From Prunella strophiata (taxonomy: Eukaryota; Chordata; Aves; Passeriformes; Prunellidae), in assembly GCA_036583965.1 (NCBI GenBank), contig JAZBQD010000031.1:1651481-1715480 (forward strand): 64,000 bases of DNA. Direction: 5' to 3'. A program made the position numbers and the translations under genes. Below the pieces are notes generated by a model. That model was not told where the DNA came from. It did not search any database and saw nothing but the letters and a program-made list of their open reading frames with translations. Within the stretch, counting starts at the first letter, position 1, and every line of letters begins with the position of its first letter. Shown here one piece after another: positions 37,738 through 49,300 of this stretch.

Positions 37738-38504
37738 ATTGCTAACATAATGCAGGGAAAGCTAATTTCTTTCCCTGTTCTCCCCTGTCTCTTTATAATT
37801 TTAATTTTTTAAAGTTTTTGAAGTGTATTTAAAGCCTGGCAACTTGATAGCCACCCAGCCCCCTAAACTGTGCAAGTAGCAGAAAGACTAGATAAGGAGC
37901 TCTCCTTGAAATGGCCTCCCAGTAAATTGGCACTATAGGAAATATTTCATGTTTCAATGGAACCAAGTAATCTGTGTAGGCTCGTTAGCTGGGAATTAGG
38001 GAGAGGCACCGTGCCTTGTGTGTGCAAGGCAGAGATTGTGGGCTTCACTTCCTACTGACTCCTCCTGGGGAACATTTGTAAATTGTTTTGGGCTCCAGTA
38101 CCTAACACAGATGCAAGCCCCTGGCAGGGAGGGAAAGACTCTGTGTGCATTTCTGGAAAGGAACATGGCCAAGTGCCTGAGCAGCTCATTTCTTGCTTTT
38201 TAGCTGTAGGAATTTGTTTATTGGTTAAACTCTTGGGTTCCCTTGACCCTTTCACTCCTCTGTGTATTAGAGGAGCAGTGTTGTTGCACTAACACTGTGT
38301 GTTTTGATGATTAATTCCCAACCATTCTGAGTGAGCCAGAGCACCCAGAGGGGTTTGCTGTCACAGCCCTGCTCTTGAGTGTGCCCAGCCCTGTGAGCAG
38401 GGCTGCTGCTTCTCCTGGGTCTGGCCAGGTTGGATCAGTGCAGGAATTCCACTGGAGCTCAGGATGCTTATGGGATGTAGGTGGTGATTTATCTTTTCAT
38501 ACAA

Positions 38505-38541
38505 CTTTTTTTTTTTTCCTTTTTTTTTTTGTTTCCTTTTT
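38505..38541 (+). repeat. T-rich low-complexity tract in intron 3
   Basis: T runs of about 13 and 10 bases separated by CC, with a further TTTCC block. Confidence 0.85.
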
Positions 38542-38690
38542 GCACACTAGAGGAGCTCTTTCTTCTCTGCAGGGGAAGTCACTGAGCACAAAGCTGTCCT
38601 TCAGAACATACCCTGGTTTCTGTCCTTGTGTCCTGTCCCAGGTTCTCATCCTCACCAAGGGATGTGGGACAGATCGATCTCCCAGAGTGT

Positions 38691-38710
38691 CTTGATTTAT
38701 CTTGATTTAT
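38691..38710 (+). repeat. 10-bp tandem duplication
   Basis: CTTGATTTAT occurs twice in direct succession. Confidence 0.9.
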
Positions 38711-39414
38711 TAGCTGAGAGCCTGTTGTGGAAAGGATCAGGGGTAAGTTTCAAAGGGGCCTTTCCTGAGGGCATCTTGCCAAATCCTGTCTTGTGCCTGA
38801 TGCTTTCCAGCTCAGACTCATGGAAAGGAAAATACACCCATAGAAGGGGAGCAGGAGAGGAAAGTTGTGATATTAATTTGCTTTCAGTGACTTTTTCAGG
38901 CACCCTGGCACTCGTGAGCCCATGTTTGCCCAGGCCACAGGGTGTGTTTCTGTTGGTGGAGCTGTTTCAGGTATTTCCTCAGCTCTTCGGACACACTGAA
39001 ATATCTTTGGCATAAATTTCCATTTTGCTTCCTGAGACTGCTGTATAATTAAATAGAAACTGCTATTTCCTACTTTGTGACAGCTCAGGTGGCAGCACAA
39101 CCTAAATGAATCCCAGCTGGGGCACAGCTCACCCTTTCTGTGTGATCCTTTTCCTCTTGATGAACACAGGACAGATTTTCCTGAGTACCCATCAGCTCCT
39201 TGGATTTCCTCCTGCCTTGGAGGTTGGGAAATAGGAATTCTAGCTGGCTTTGTGTATCTTTAAGGTGTCTTTGATAATACTTTACATTTTCTTTTCCGTT
39301 TGAATGGTTTCATCACCTGTCTTGTCTTTTTTTTTGTTTTGTTTTCACGAGCAGGAGTGAGAGGATGGGCCTGACTTTTAACCCTTTGGGAAACACAGTG
39401 TTTATTGTCCTTAG

Positions 39415-39568
39415 GGGCTACACTAAGCATGAGACCCGCTCCCATCCCAATAGAAGAGCCAGAATGGAGACAGACGCCTCCCCCAGTCACAGCTACCTCT
39501 GGGACCTTCAGACTACGGCGAGGCAGTCGGTTCACGTGGAGAAAGGAGTGCCTGGCTGTTATGGAGAG
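39415..39568 (+). CDS. HMBOX1: HMBOX1 coding exon 4 of window (linker and homeodomain helix 1)
   Basis: The acceptor is TTAG ending at 39414 and the donor is GT at 39569 (GTACGT). The 154-bp exon encodes the end of Gly222 to residue 272 plus two bases of Ser273. It begins A-T-L-S-M-R-P-A-P-I-P-I-E, a Pro-rich linker between the two DNA-binding domains. It then reaches R-R-G-S-R-F-T-W-R-K-E-C-L-A-V-M-E, the N-terminal arm and helix 1 of the homeodomain (about residues 256-272). It is flanked by inverted CR1 copies in introns 3 and 4. Skipping this exon alone shifts the frame. Confidence 0.96.
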
Positions 39569-42500
39569 GTACGTGCTGGCTCTCTCAGGGGGTTTGGAGA
39601 TGGGAGTTCTGAAGCCAAGACAAGGGTCCTTTTCCCTGCTCTGGTGAGCACCAGGGTTGTTTTCATGGGTGTGTTGTAGCCTCGTGCAGGCCTGTAAGGA
39701 TTGGCTTTGTGATGATGGAGTAGGAGGAGCTGTTTTGCCTCTTGTGTTGTTTATGAAATTTAATGCAGCTCTGGACAGGATCTCTTTATTTTTGTACATC
39801 ATGTCCTTAGCTCAGTCTGAGCATGTTGGTGTTCAGCTCTTTGCTTTTGTAGAAACTTTTCCACTTATCCTGATCCAGGCTCTCTTGGGAGGGTCTTGCA
39901 AGCTCTTTCCATTCTGCATTTCTCCTTTCCACTTTCCTGACTTGTCCCCCTGATGCCTTATGGTTTAAAGTGGATACCAGCATTTCAGCAGTGCTGTAAT
40001 TGTTTGGGATGCAGAACTTTGCCTCACAAGCAGTAGATTCCTGGTCCAAAAAGGCTCTTAGAACCCTCTTAGAGGAGCTGGGAGCAGCACAGAGCAAAGT
40101 GGATCTTTCAAATCCATATGCAGAGTGGGAGGTGATCATTAGAGCTCCCAGCTCTCCTGTCTGAGCCCGGGCATGCTTTGCCTTTCCCTCTGCTTACAGG
40201 AATGTCTCTTCTGTGGATAGTGCTGTACAGTAGAAAAGGGCTGGGGAACTTGGGATGTAGTTTAGGGATGAATGCTTATTTCTGTCCAGGGCTAAAAGGC
40301 TGGGAGGAGTTTTTTCCTCTCTTGAGAGCATGAGGAGCCTCCTTTCCATGGAAGGAGTGGATTGACTTTGTGTGTTACTGTCTGCAACCCCAGTGAAATC
40401 TCAGCCAGCAGATTTGTGGGATGTGTTTTTACCATTTCTTTAATGTTTCCCTTTCCTCTTGCTTGCATTGGGGGTCTTGGGAATTGATTAGGAGCAGGAG
40501 AGTATCATTTGCCTGAGCTAAGGCTGAAATCCTGAGGTCCCTCAGGAGCACAGGCTGGACACACTTCTGTGTCTTTGCAGGACTGGAACCAATAACTTAA
40601 ATGTTTGTTTCCCTATTCTGGCCTGGCACTGATCTTTTATCTGGCATTGATATTTTTGGCTTTGCCTGAACGTTTCCCCAAAGGAAATAATGTAAATGTT
40701 TGAAATCTAGCCTGCTTTGTTAGACCCAACTAATGCAATGCCCTGTGATCTGATAGTGTGTTTTTGTAGTGTCCCCCTTCACAGAGGCAGAACAAGGGGC
40801 AGAACAGGATTTTTATCACTTTGAAATGCTTGTCTGACTGTCCTGATTGTGTGTGCAGAAGGACAGAACCACCACAGCTCTGTGTGCCTTCAGGACAGCA
40901 CCATCTCCTGATCAACCCTCCGTGTGTGAAATGCTTATTGGGAGTAGAATTAGAGCTCTTTGGGCATGGCTGTTCTTCTTCCTAGTTTCTGTCTGGCCCA
41001 AAGTGCAGTAACTGCTGTTATTTGCTGTTTGAGCCCTGATTGTGCCTCAGACTCCTTTGCTGGGAAAACTGCTGATGGAGAGCTGAGCAAAGCCACCCTT
41101 TCCTCATCCACCTCTCTCCTCAAGCCAGTCTCTGCTGGGACAGTCTAGAAATTAAAACTGGGGTGTTTTAATACATCTGTTAGAAAGGTGTGAGATTTGT
41201 GTTTGTGTGTTGAAAGAACAAGTTGGTCTTGACACTGGAAATCATCCAGTTGTGAATGCAGATACATAATCACTTGATTTAATTTTTCATTAAATTCTTC
41301 TTCTTTGTTGTTCTTGGTTTTGTTCTCTGTGTCTTGTGCTCTGTAAGGTCTTTGCTGCCAGGGTTTTCTCCTTATTCTCCTGCTGCCACAATGCCTTAAT
41401 CCTGGCTTTTAATATTAATTTGCCAAGCCCTTGGCTAGGTCACTATGGGTGCTGGGTTTCACAGCCTTGTGTGGGGTACTGGGAAGCAAAGCTGAGAAGT
41501 TTTACTTGAGGCAAGAACCCAGTAAAAGTGTTGTGTGGCAATAAAGCTGCACCATAAAGCAATGGGAATATGGTTGTTTAACTGTTGTGCTTTAATAGGC
41601 CTCGTTGAGCTGTAAGGATGAGCTGTTTTATGTGACAAATTTTGAAGGAGTGGGAGAAAAATGCTCTTCTGGGAGCCCTTGGAAAAAAATCACTAATTTC
41701 ACTTACAGGGCACTGGAGTTTTCCAGGCTTGGCCATGATATGACCCATCACAGCAGGAGGATGAAGGTAATCAGACCCTTCATGCCCAAGCAGATCAGGT
41801 TTCCCTGGTGCCCCAGGGTCAGGAATAAGCATTTGGCCACTAAAATGGTGTTTGGCAGGTGCCAATTGGTCTGGTAATTTGCATTTTTCTCTGCAGGATT
41901 AAGTTGTGACTCTAAGTGAAGGCATCTCAGTTTAATGGACTCTTTTCCCTAATGAAATGCAACTTTCAATGCAGTGTGTTTGCGTGTCCTGCAGCTTCTG
42001 GCTCTGGTATTGGTGCACACAGGGATTTGGGCACCTGGTTTGGAGCTGCTGCTCTGGGAGCATCAGGAAAGTGCTCATTCATTTGGGCTGATACCTGTCC
42101 AGGAAGGAGAAACAGAGATCCAGGAGACAATTCCATCCCACTAATGCACTCAGAGGAGGGCTCTGTGCACCTTCCTCTCTGGCTGCCTCCTGCAATTAGA
42201 ACTAACTTTTATGATTTAGTTTAATGCCTGAAGATAAGAGGGTGGAATCCAGCCCTGAGTGGAATCTCTGCAAAACTCCTTCCCTCTGAAATGCTTCTGT
42301 GATGCTGTATAAACATTTTTTGGCTGACGATGAGGGTGTTGACCTCCTCCATCACTTAATTGTGCCCCCTGCTTTTGCTTTGGTCTTGGATTCAGTTGGT
42401 AAAAATCATAGTTGCTCAGAGTCCATATGTCAAACCAGCTGAGAGCACTTCAAGGGAAGAATCTGAATGTGATTGCAAAATTTTGATCAAACAAAATTTT

Positions 42501-44384
42501 GTTTCTTAGGAGCAGGCTCTCCAATTGAAAATGCACAGCACCAGTCAGGATTTGATCCATGAACTAAATACTAAGGGTGAGAGTTGAAGGGGCAGTTTCT
42601 CTTTTTTAAAAAAGATTTAACTCAACAAAAAAATTCTAGTTCAATTAATTATTCTATTGGTGCCAACCTGAAAGAATGGAGATTAGAGTTAGGGCCATAT
42701 CCTGAAATGTCTGATGTCACCTGAGGGTCTGAGTACAGGGTATGTGTATTAAAGGAACTAATTGGTTTATACTGGACTTCCAGGATGCTGCTTGTGGTTT
42801 CTGTAATTCAATTCTCCAGCCTTTACTGCTTTTTTGGAATCCTCCCAGGGTAGTTTATTAATCCCTGGTCTGAGATTTTTTGGACAATAGATTCGGGTCT
42901 CTTTATCCCTTTACTTTTTATTTTTCTGTAGATACCTCCCTGAATATTTATGTTCTGAAGGTTAAGAGGAGCAGTGGTTCCAGAAAGTAAAGTTCTATAT
43001 TTAACTGCAGACTAGGTGTGGTTCAGACAACTGCAGTGCTACTGATGCCAACCTTGACCTGTTCTCTTCTGGAGCCTCCTGCTCATGGAATATGCTGAGT
43101 TTTGAGTGTGTGGATGTTGTTGTGTGGCTTTGCCCTCCTTTGGGAGCAGAGCTAAGACTGCAAGAGTCCTTTCTGTGCAAACCCGAGGTTAAACTTGAAA
43201 GCCTCTTTCTGGTTCACTTTCGTGTTCTTTTTTTGTTGTGTCTTGTCCCACAGATAATGTTGTGTTATTTTTTTTTTTCTTTTTTTCTGCTTTGCTTCTT
43301 CTTTTCAACCCCTCTCATTAGAAGTATGAAATTGAAAATTTCCCTCAGGGCTTTCTCTTTTTTTTAATGAAGCTGTGTTGTCTTGTCAGTCTATTTTTTT
43401 ATTATTATTTCCCCCCCAGTGATTTATGCTTCTCTTCTAATCATATGTTGGAGTAGAGGTTTATCTTCTTTTTCAGGCAAAAAAATAACTAAGATTGGCA
43501 GCAGAATCAGTGATTTTATACCCATTTTAAGGCACTTTTCATGAGTGCTGTTAAAAACTGAGGGGGGGAGTTGAGTGTTGTTTTTTAAGTATATGCTTTA
43601 TCCAAAGATTAAATTAAAATAACTGTAAATTCTGCCCTAAACAAAAATGAATAATTCATCAGTTGAACGTGTTTCAGTTTGTCTAGGGAGCAGGGACTTT
43701 GCTTTCTGGTTGAGGGTTATTTGGTTTGATTTTATGACTCTGGGTTTTTATTTTAACACTTGTCTGTGCTTCTGAAGCTTCATTTGTAAAGGTGTATTTA
43801 GATTAAATACGACTGAGATGCTATAGATCCCCATCATCCCCATTTCATAGGTGGCAAAGCAGAGTCAGGTGTTTCACTTGGCTTTATTCAGAAGAGAAAT
43901 GGGTTTAGATTTCCCAAGATAGGGGGGTACAGTTTCGTGCTGTAGCTGAGCTGAATTAACATTTTGTCACCAGCTCATCCTTAGGTGTTACCCTGCCTCT
44001 CCACCCTTCTCAATTCCTCCTCCTCAGTTTCCCTGCTCCTGCCACCCTGGGCTGTGCCAGAGATGTTTCTTGTCTGATGGAAATTGCAACCAATTCATCG
44101 TGCTTCAGGAGAAATAAATCCTTTTTATTTCCCCCTGCATTTTCCTGAATTGTTTTGGCTTTTGCTGTACCAGGGCTGTGCTGGGGCAAAGGACAGGAAT
44201 GCACAGCTGGGAGCACCAGGAAGGAGAAGTTTAACAAAAAGATGGTGATTCCAAGGAGTTGTTTGGTCTGCTTAGTTTTGTTCTGATTTGGTTTGGTTTG
44301 AGTTGGATGAGTTCCTGGTTTCTTTACAGGCATGGTTGTGCTGGCATCGTGGAAGAGAGGTCTTTGATTTTTCCAAGGTGCAGG

Positions 44385-44790
44385 AAAGGTCCATGAGGAT
44401 TAGAGGGATGGAGCACCTTTCCTCTGGGAGATTTAGGGGTTTCCAGCCTGGAGAAGAATCTAGGCAAAGCTTGGAGCCCCTTCCAGCACCTAAAGGGGCT
44501 CCAGGAGAGCTGGAGAGGGACTTGGGACAAGGGATGGAGGGACAGGACACAGGGAATGGCTTCCCACTGCCAGAGGGGGATATAGGGAAGGAATTCCTGG
44601 CTGTGAGGGTGGGCAGGCCCTGGCACAGGGTGCCCAGAGAAGCTGTGGCTGCCCCTGGATCCCTGGCAGTGTCCAAGGCCAGGCTGGACAGGGCTTGGTG
44701 TAACCTGGGATAGTGGAAAGGTATCAGAGTTGTAACAAGATGAGCTTTCAGGTCCCTTCCAAGTCAAACCATTCCCTAATTCCTTGATTA
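44385..44790 (+). mobile_element. CR1 LINE fragment in intron 4, sense strand
   Basis: It runs from the GAGCACCTTTCCTCTGGGAG block through CAGCCTGGAGAAGAATCTAG, 44489-44521 and 44633-44671, to GGTCCCTTCCAAGTCAAACC and the tail ATTCCTTGATTA. It belongs to the same subfamily as the copies at 7896-8438 and 37035-37340. Confidence 0.94.
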
Positions 44791-44989
44791 CTGTGGCATC
44801 ACTGCCTGACTCTGTCTGATTTAACCAGTTGTGGTTTTGTTTCCCTTCCAAAGCTGAGGAAGGTCATCTCCACGCTGAGACCTAGTCACTGCTGCATTCC
44901 CATCACCATGCTGGGTGATTTTAGCCTTGTTTCCCTCCTGGAAGAGGCACATCCCACCCTGATCCCAAGGCAGTGCCCTGGGCATGGTC

Positions 44990-45115
44990 CTGGCCCCGAG
45001 TGAGATGAAGCCTGACGTGCCTTATTAGAAATCCTTCCGACTGTGAAAGCGCTTTTACTGCAGCTCTCCTGAGCGCCGGGGCTTCCACGGCTTCCCTGGG
45101 GACCACGAGAGCTCT
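44990..45115. promoter_or_regulatory. CpG-retaining stretch in intron 4; candidate conserved element
   Basis: About eight CpGs in 120 bp (for example GACGTG, TTCCGACT, AAGCGC, GCGCCGGGG, CCACGG, CCACGAG) directly downstream of a CR1 copy but outside it. Retained CpGs in a CpG-depleted intron suggest either constraint or low methylation. No gene is recognised. Confidence 0.25.
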
Positions 45116-45587
45116 ATTAGCTCCTGAAATTCAGTTAGGAAATTTTCTTAGTTAATTTCATCCCATTACTCTTAGTTATGTCTTCCAGCAGAACCTTAAT
45201 ACCGGCCCCATAGGGGATCTAAGTTTCCTGTGCAAGGCTTTGGAGGAGATTTAAGTTTGGGATTCATTGCGTTTCTCCCTTTCCAAGCTGACAGCAGAGC
45301 AGGAAGTAATGTCCTTTGGCCCCTTCCATTAGGCTGCTGCATTGTTAGAAACAGAACAGCAGCTTCTCATCAATGTAACGATGGCCACGGGTTGGCTCGG
45401 GAATGCTGCTCATCTTTCCTGGGTTTGCTGGGAGGTCAGGAGGGCTGGGAATTATCTCTGCTGTCCCTGTGACCCTCAGGTGTCCTTCAGCCTTTTGGTG
45501 ACTCGTTGTTCTCAGCTGTAAAATATCCACTACCAGCTTAGGAGATGAGTCAAGCCAAGGGAAGAGTGCCAAAAGCTTCTAATTCTT

Positions 45588-45655
45588 GGGTTACCAAGGA
45601 ATATTGGCATTAGGAAAAACTTCCTGACTTCAGGAATGGCACAGCACTAAGCAGG
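45588..45655 (+). mobile_element. Possible CR1 internal fragment
   Basis: GGCATTAGGAAAAACTTCCT resembles the CR1 segment that lies about 150 bp before the 3' end. The match is short and unsupported by neighbouring blocks. Confidence 0.3.
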
Positions 45656-46318
45656 TTATCTACAGGAGCTACAGAACATTTCTCAGGAGCAAATCAGCTG
45701 AAATCTGTCAGGATGGTTCTGAGATACTTGATCTTAATGCAGAGAGAAACATCAGGTGATCTCTTTATATTTTTTCCAGCTCTTTCAATCCTGACATAAG
45801 GTGTTTGTTAGTCAGCAATATCCAGGGGGAGATTCAACTTCATTAAGTCCTTTGAGATGCAGGGAATGGGGTTTTTTTAGGATCTTTGCTGTCTGTGCTC
45901 CTGAAATGCTTCGAGATCTTAGTGAAGGCACTTTGCAAAGGCACCCAGCAAAGTTCACTTTACTATTCAGACACAGGCAAGATCATGTGGTTGTGTGAAG
46001 GTTCAAGTGGTTTGGCTCAGGGTCATTGCTCTGTGTCTTCATAAAATGCAAGAGCAGCCATTTTCTGCTTGGCACACAGGATCTGCCTTATTTTGCATTA
46101 GATCAAGCTCTGTTCCCTCTCAGACATGCATAATATACAAGCTTCCTATTCTAATCAGCTGTAAGCAAATCCCAGTTGTTTGGCAGATTGCAGGCAGTAA
46201 AATAGAATGCAAGGATGTCTGTCCAAAGCCTCACCAGACTCTGGTTTCTTCAAGGATCCAGCACCTAATGAGTTATTTTGCTTTCTAGAGAGCTCAGGTG
46301 CTTTTTGTATCCTTGTGT

Positions 46319-46338
46319 TCTCTCTCTCTCTCTCTCTC
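46319..46338 (+). repeat. (TC)10 microsatellite in intron 4
   Basis: Ten uninterrupted TC units followed by a T/A-rich stretch; a likely polymorphic marker. Confidence 0.92.
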
Positions 46339-49300
46339 TTTTTAAAAATAATAAAAGATGATCTGTGGGAGGGGCAGCTCCTTGCAGCAGCCCTCAGATA
46401 AAATTCTTGTGTCTGCCAAGGTCAGAATAACTGAAATCAACATTTAGAAAATGCAACTTTGTCAGTCTGGTCTGTAACAGCTCTGGCTGGTGCAGCAAAA
46501 CCACATTTTAGAAATGAGAATTCTCCTCTAGTCCAGACACTCTGCTGCATTTCTCCAGCACCAGTTGAGCTCTTCAGTGTTCTGTCCCCCTACTCATGAA
46601 GGTGACAAGCAGGATCTCATCCCAGGTGATGATGGCTGTGGTGTTTATCATTCTTTCTACCTCTGCTCTCCATCCTGTGCCTGGCTCACACCTGGCCAGC
46701 AGCCATGTGGCTGTGGACAAAAGCTCTTATCTCCTATCCTGTATTTTTAATCCTGCTATTGCAGCTCTGGGCGTTCTTATTATTCACATAAATATGTAAT
46801 TCCTTCTAAATCCTGCTAAGGTCTTCAGGGTACTTCCGGAGAGCTAATTATACCTAGCTTCATTTTATATGCTAAAATGTGTTTAAAAAGTCAAAGGTCC
46901 CTTTGGCATGAGTATCATGAGAAAGAATAAGGCAGAACATTGCATTTATCCAGGATCATTCTCTGTATGTGCTGCTATCAATGTGCTGCTCGTTTATCTC
47001 CTCTCTGAACTTAACAGTCACTCTCTTATCTCTTCTCAGACACCAAGGCTTCCCTTGCCTCTAATAATATTAATTGTCACTCTTCTCTGGACTTTTTCTA
47101 TTCTTACATTCAATTTCTGGTGACCTGGGGCAGGTGAGTGGGGATCCAAGCAGAGCTGATTTCCATATTTCCAGGGTAAATATTCCAGCTTACACAAGCA
47201 GCTGAATCCAAGTCCTGTTGTTCTCTGACCTCCAGCCTAACATCTGGTTTTTTGCTGATCACTTTCGTGTATTGATTGAGAGTGTCTTGTCTTGGAATAG
47301 TCTTTCCTGAAGAACTAACTTCTGATTTAGACCTGGTCATGTATGTGAGGAGTTGGAATTTGCTCTTTTCCACGTGCAGTGCTTTGCTTAATGCTGAGAT
47401 AACAAATGAAGTTCACTCGTGGGAGTGTTAATTGCTGTGAATTTCAGAAATACCAGCTTTATTTGTATCCAGTATAAATAATTCTCCTTGCAGAACTTTA
47501 TTTAATGTAACTGTTAATGCCAGTCGTTTTAGGGCACAACTTGTGTGAGTCAAGGGCTTGTGCTGAGTTCATAGACAGAACCTCTTGCTCTTTACAATCA
47601 TGTTGAGACCTCTAGATGCTGCCTGCTGTAAGGACAGTGTACAAATACAAGTCTGGTGCTGTGATTCCTGTCTCTTCGAGCTTTCTTGATTTGCCTCAGT
47701 CCTTCATGGTGTTGTTTTTCCTGTGACTGTCCTGTTTAAAGGACACAGCAGGAATTAGGAACAAAAAGCTTGTATTAATCAGCTAAATTGTTATTTTCTC
47801 AGGTATTCTAACGTGGATTCAGGAGGCAGGGAAAGACATGACAAACTTGTCACACAAACCATGTGAAGTGGCCCCTGGCAAGTTCAGGCTGCATTTTATG
47901 TGGTTGTTCATAACATTTGGGCTGTCCAGAACAGCTCCAAGCTGAGGGAAGAGTTTCCCCTCCCAGCAGGATTCATCCACCTTGTGTGTAATGTTACCCC
48001 TGGAACAAACCCCCTGAAGTGAATGACAGAATTAACTTCCTGAGTGATCTGGGAATTGTTCAGAAGGAATTCAGGACCAGGCTGGCACCTTGTCACTCTG
48101 GCTTTGCTGCAGCCAGGGCTTTGCTGCTCCTGTCAGCAAGGAGGATCCAGGAGCACCATCCAGCCCAGAGTGCAGTAGGATTTTCCCATTCCTGCTTTCC
48201 AGAACAGTGCAGAGCTTTCCTGCTGAGTCTCACTGCAGCTCAGCTCTGAACAGAGTCCAGCCCTACCTCAGCCAGAGGAAACTCTCTGCCATGGAGTAAC
48301 AGATGGGAGGTCTTTACACAAGTAATAAAGAGAGTCATTACCAGGAGGAGTGAGGGAGGAAAATTCCAAAGTCAAACTCTTAAGTTGTTGAATCATGTAT
48401 TTATGGGCTCTTGGTCACACTGTGGAACACTTTAAAAATGTTTAAATGGAGCACCTGAAAAAATGTTCTGTCAGAGAACCATATAGGCTTTAGCCACAAA
48501 AGTCACTACCACATCCTAGATTATTTTTTTTTATTCTTTTGGGGTTTTTTTTTGGTTTTGTGAATACTTTGCTCTGTGTGAGGAACTCTTTCAGCAGCAT
48601 AGAATTTGCCTTTTATAATGCTTTTCTCTCTGGATAGGGAGTAGCATCCTCATCTGTGTCAGGCTTGGCCTTTTTGGTGCTTTTGTTGCACTGTATGTTT
48701 TGGTCACAGTGACTGCACAAAAACTGATCTTCCCAGCTGATGATCTTTTTGTGCCTGTGAAGTTGTTGTTCCCAAAGTGAGTGACCTTGGCTGCTGCACT
48801 GTTAAATTTCTCTTTAGTTCTTCCCCTTAGGATTCTCTATTACTTTTTATGGTGCTTCAATCCAGTGTATTGATGTGGCTTCTGACTTTGGTCTCAGCAG
48901 ATTCATCACCATGTGCAGACTTTCTGTCAGGATCATTAATTGTTTTTGTTTTTAAGATGCTCCAAAGATGATACTTGGGGAGTATCCCTGATTGTTGTCT
49001 TCAATGCCATTAGTTTAATTTTTCAGCCTCCTCTTTCTACCCTATCTCATAATTATACTAATCTTTGTCTTTTCCAAAATCATTAATAAATTCCCATTTG
49101 TCACTTTTTCAAATACTTTACTGAAGTCCAAAAATGCTAAGAATAATTAGTGTTTCTGGTCAACAAGTTCCTCAGTTGTTTTGGAGCTTTACTACCAGCA
49201 CTGTTTAAGTCATGCCTCCTGAAAGGATTGTCCCCAGGAAACTCAGCTGATCTGAGTGAGGGTGACAGTGACATTTAAGAGGAAGCACATGGCAAAAACC

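Larger units (their letters stand above)
32169..39414 (+). other. HMBOX1: HMBOX1 intron between exons 3 and 4 (7246 bp)
   Basis: A GT-AG intron interrupting codon 222 after its first base. It contains an antisense CR1 copy (37035-37340), a short palindrome (37694-37737), a T-rich tract (38505-38541) and a 10-bp tandem duplication (38691-38710). A 227-codon open frame at 34682-35365 lies here but is not recognised as a gene. The remaining sequence is ordinary AT-rich intron. Confidence 0.93.
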
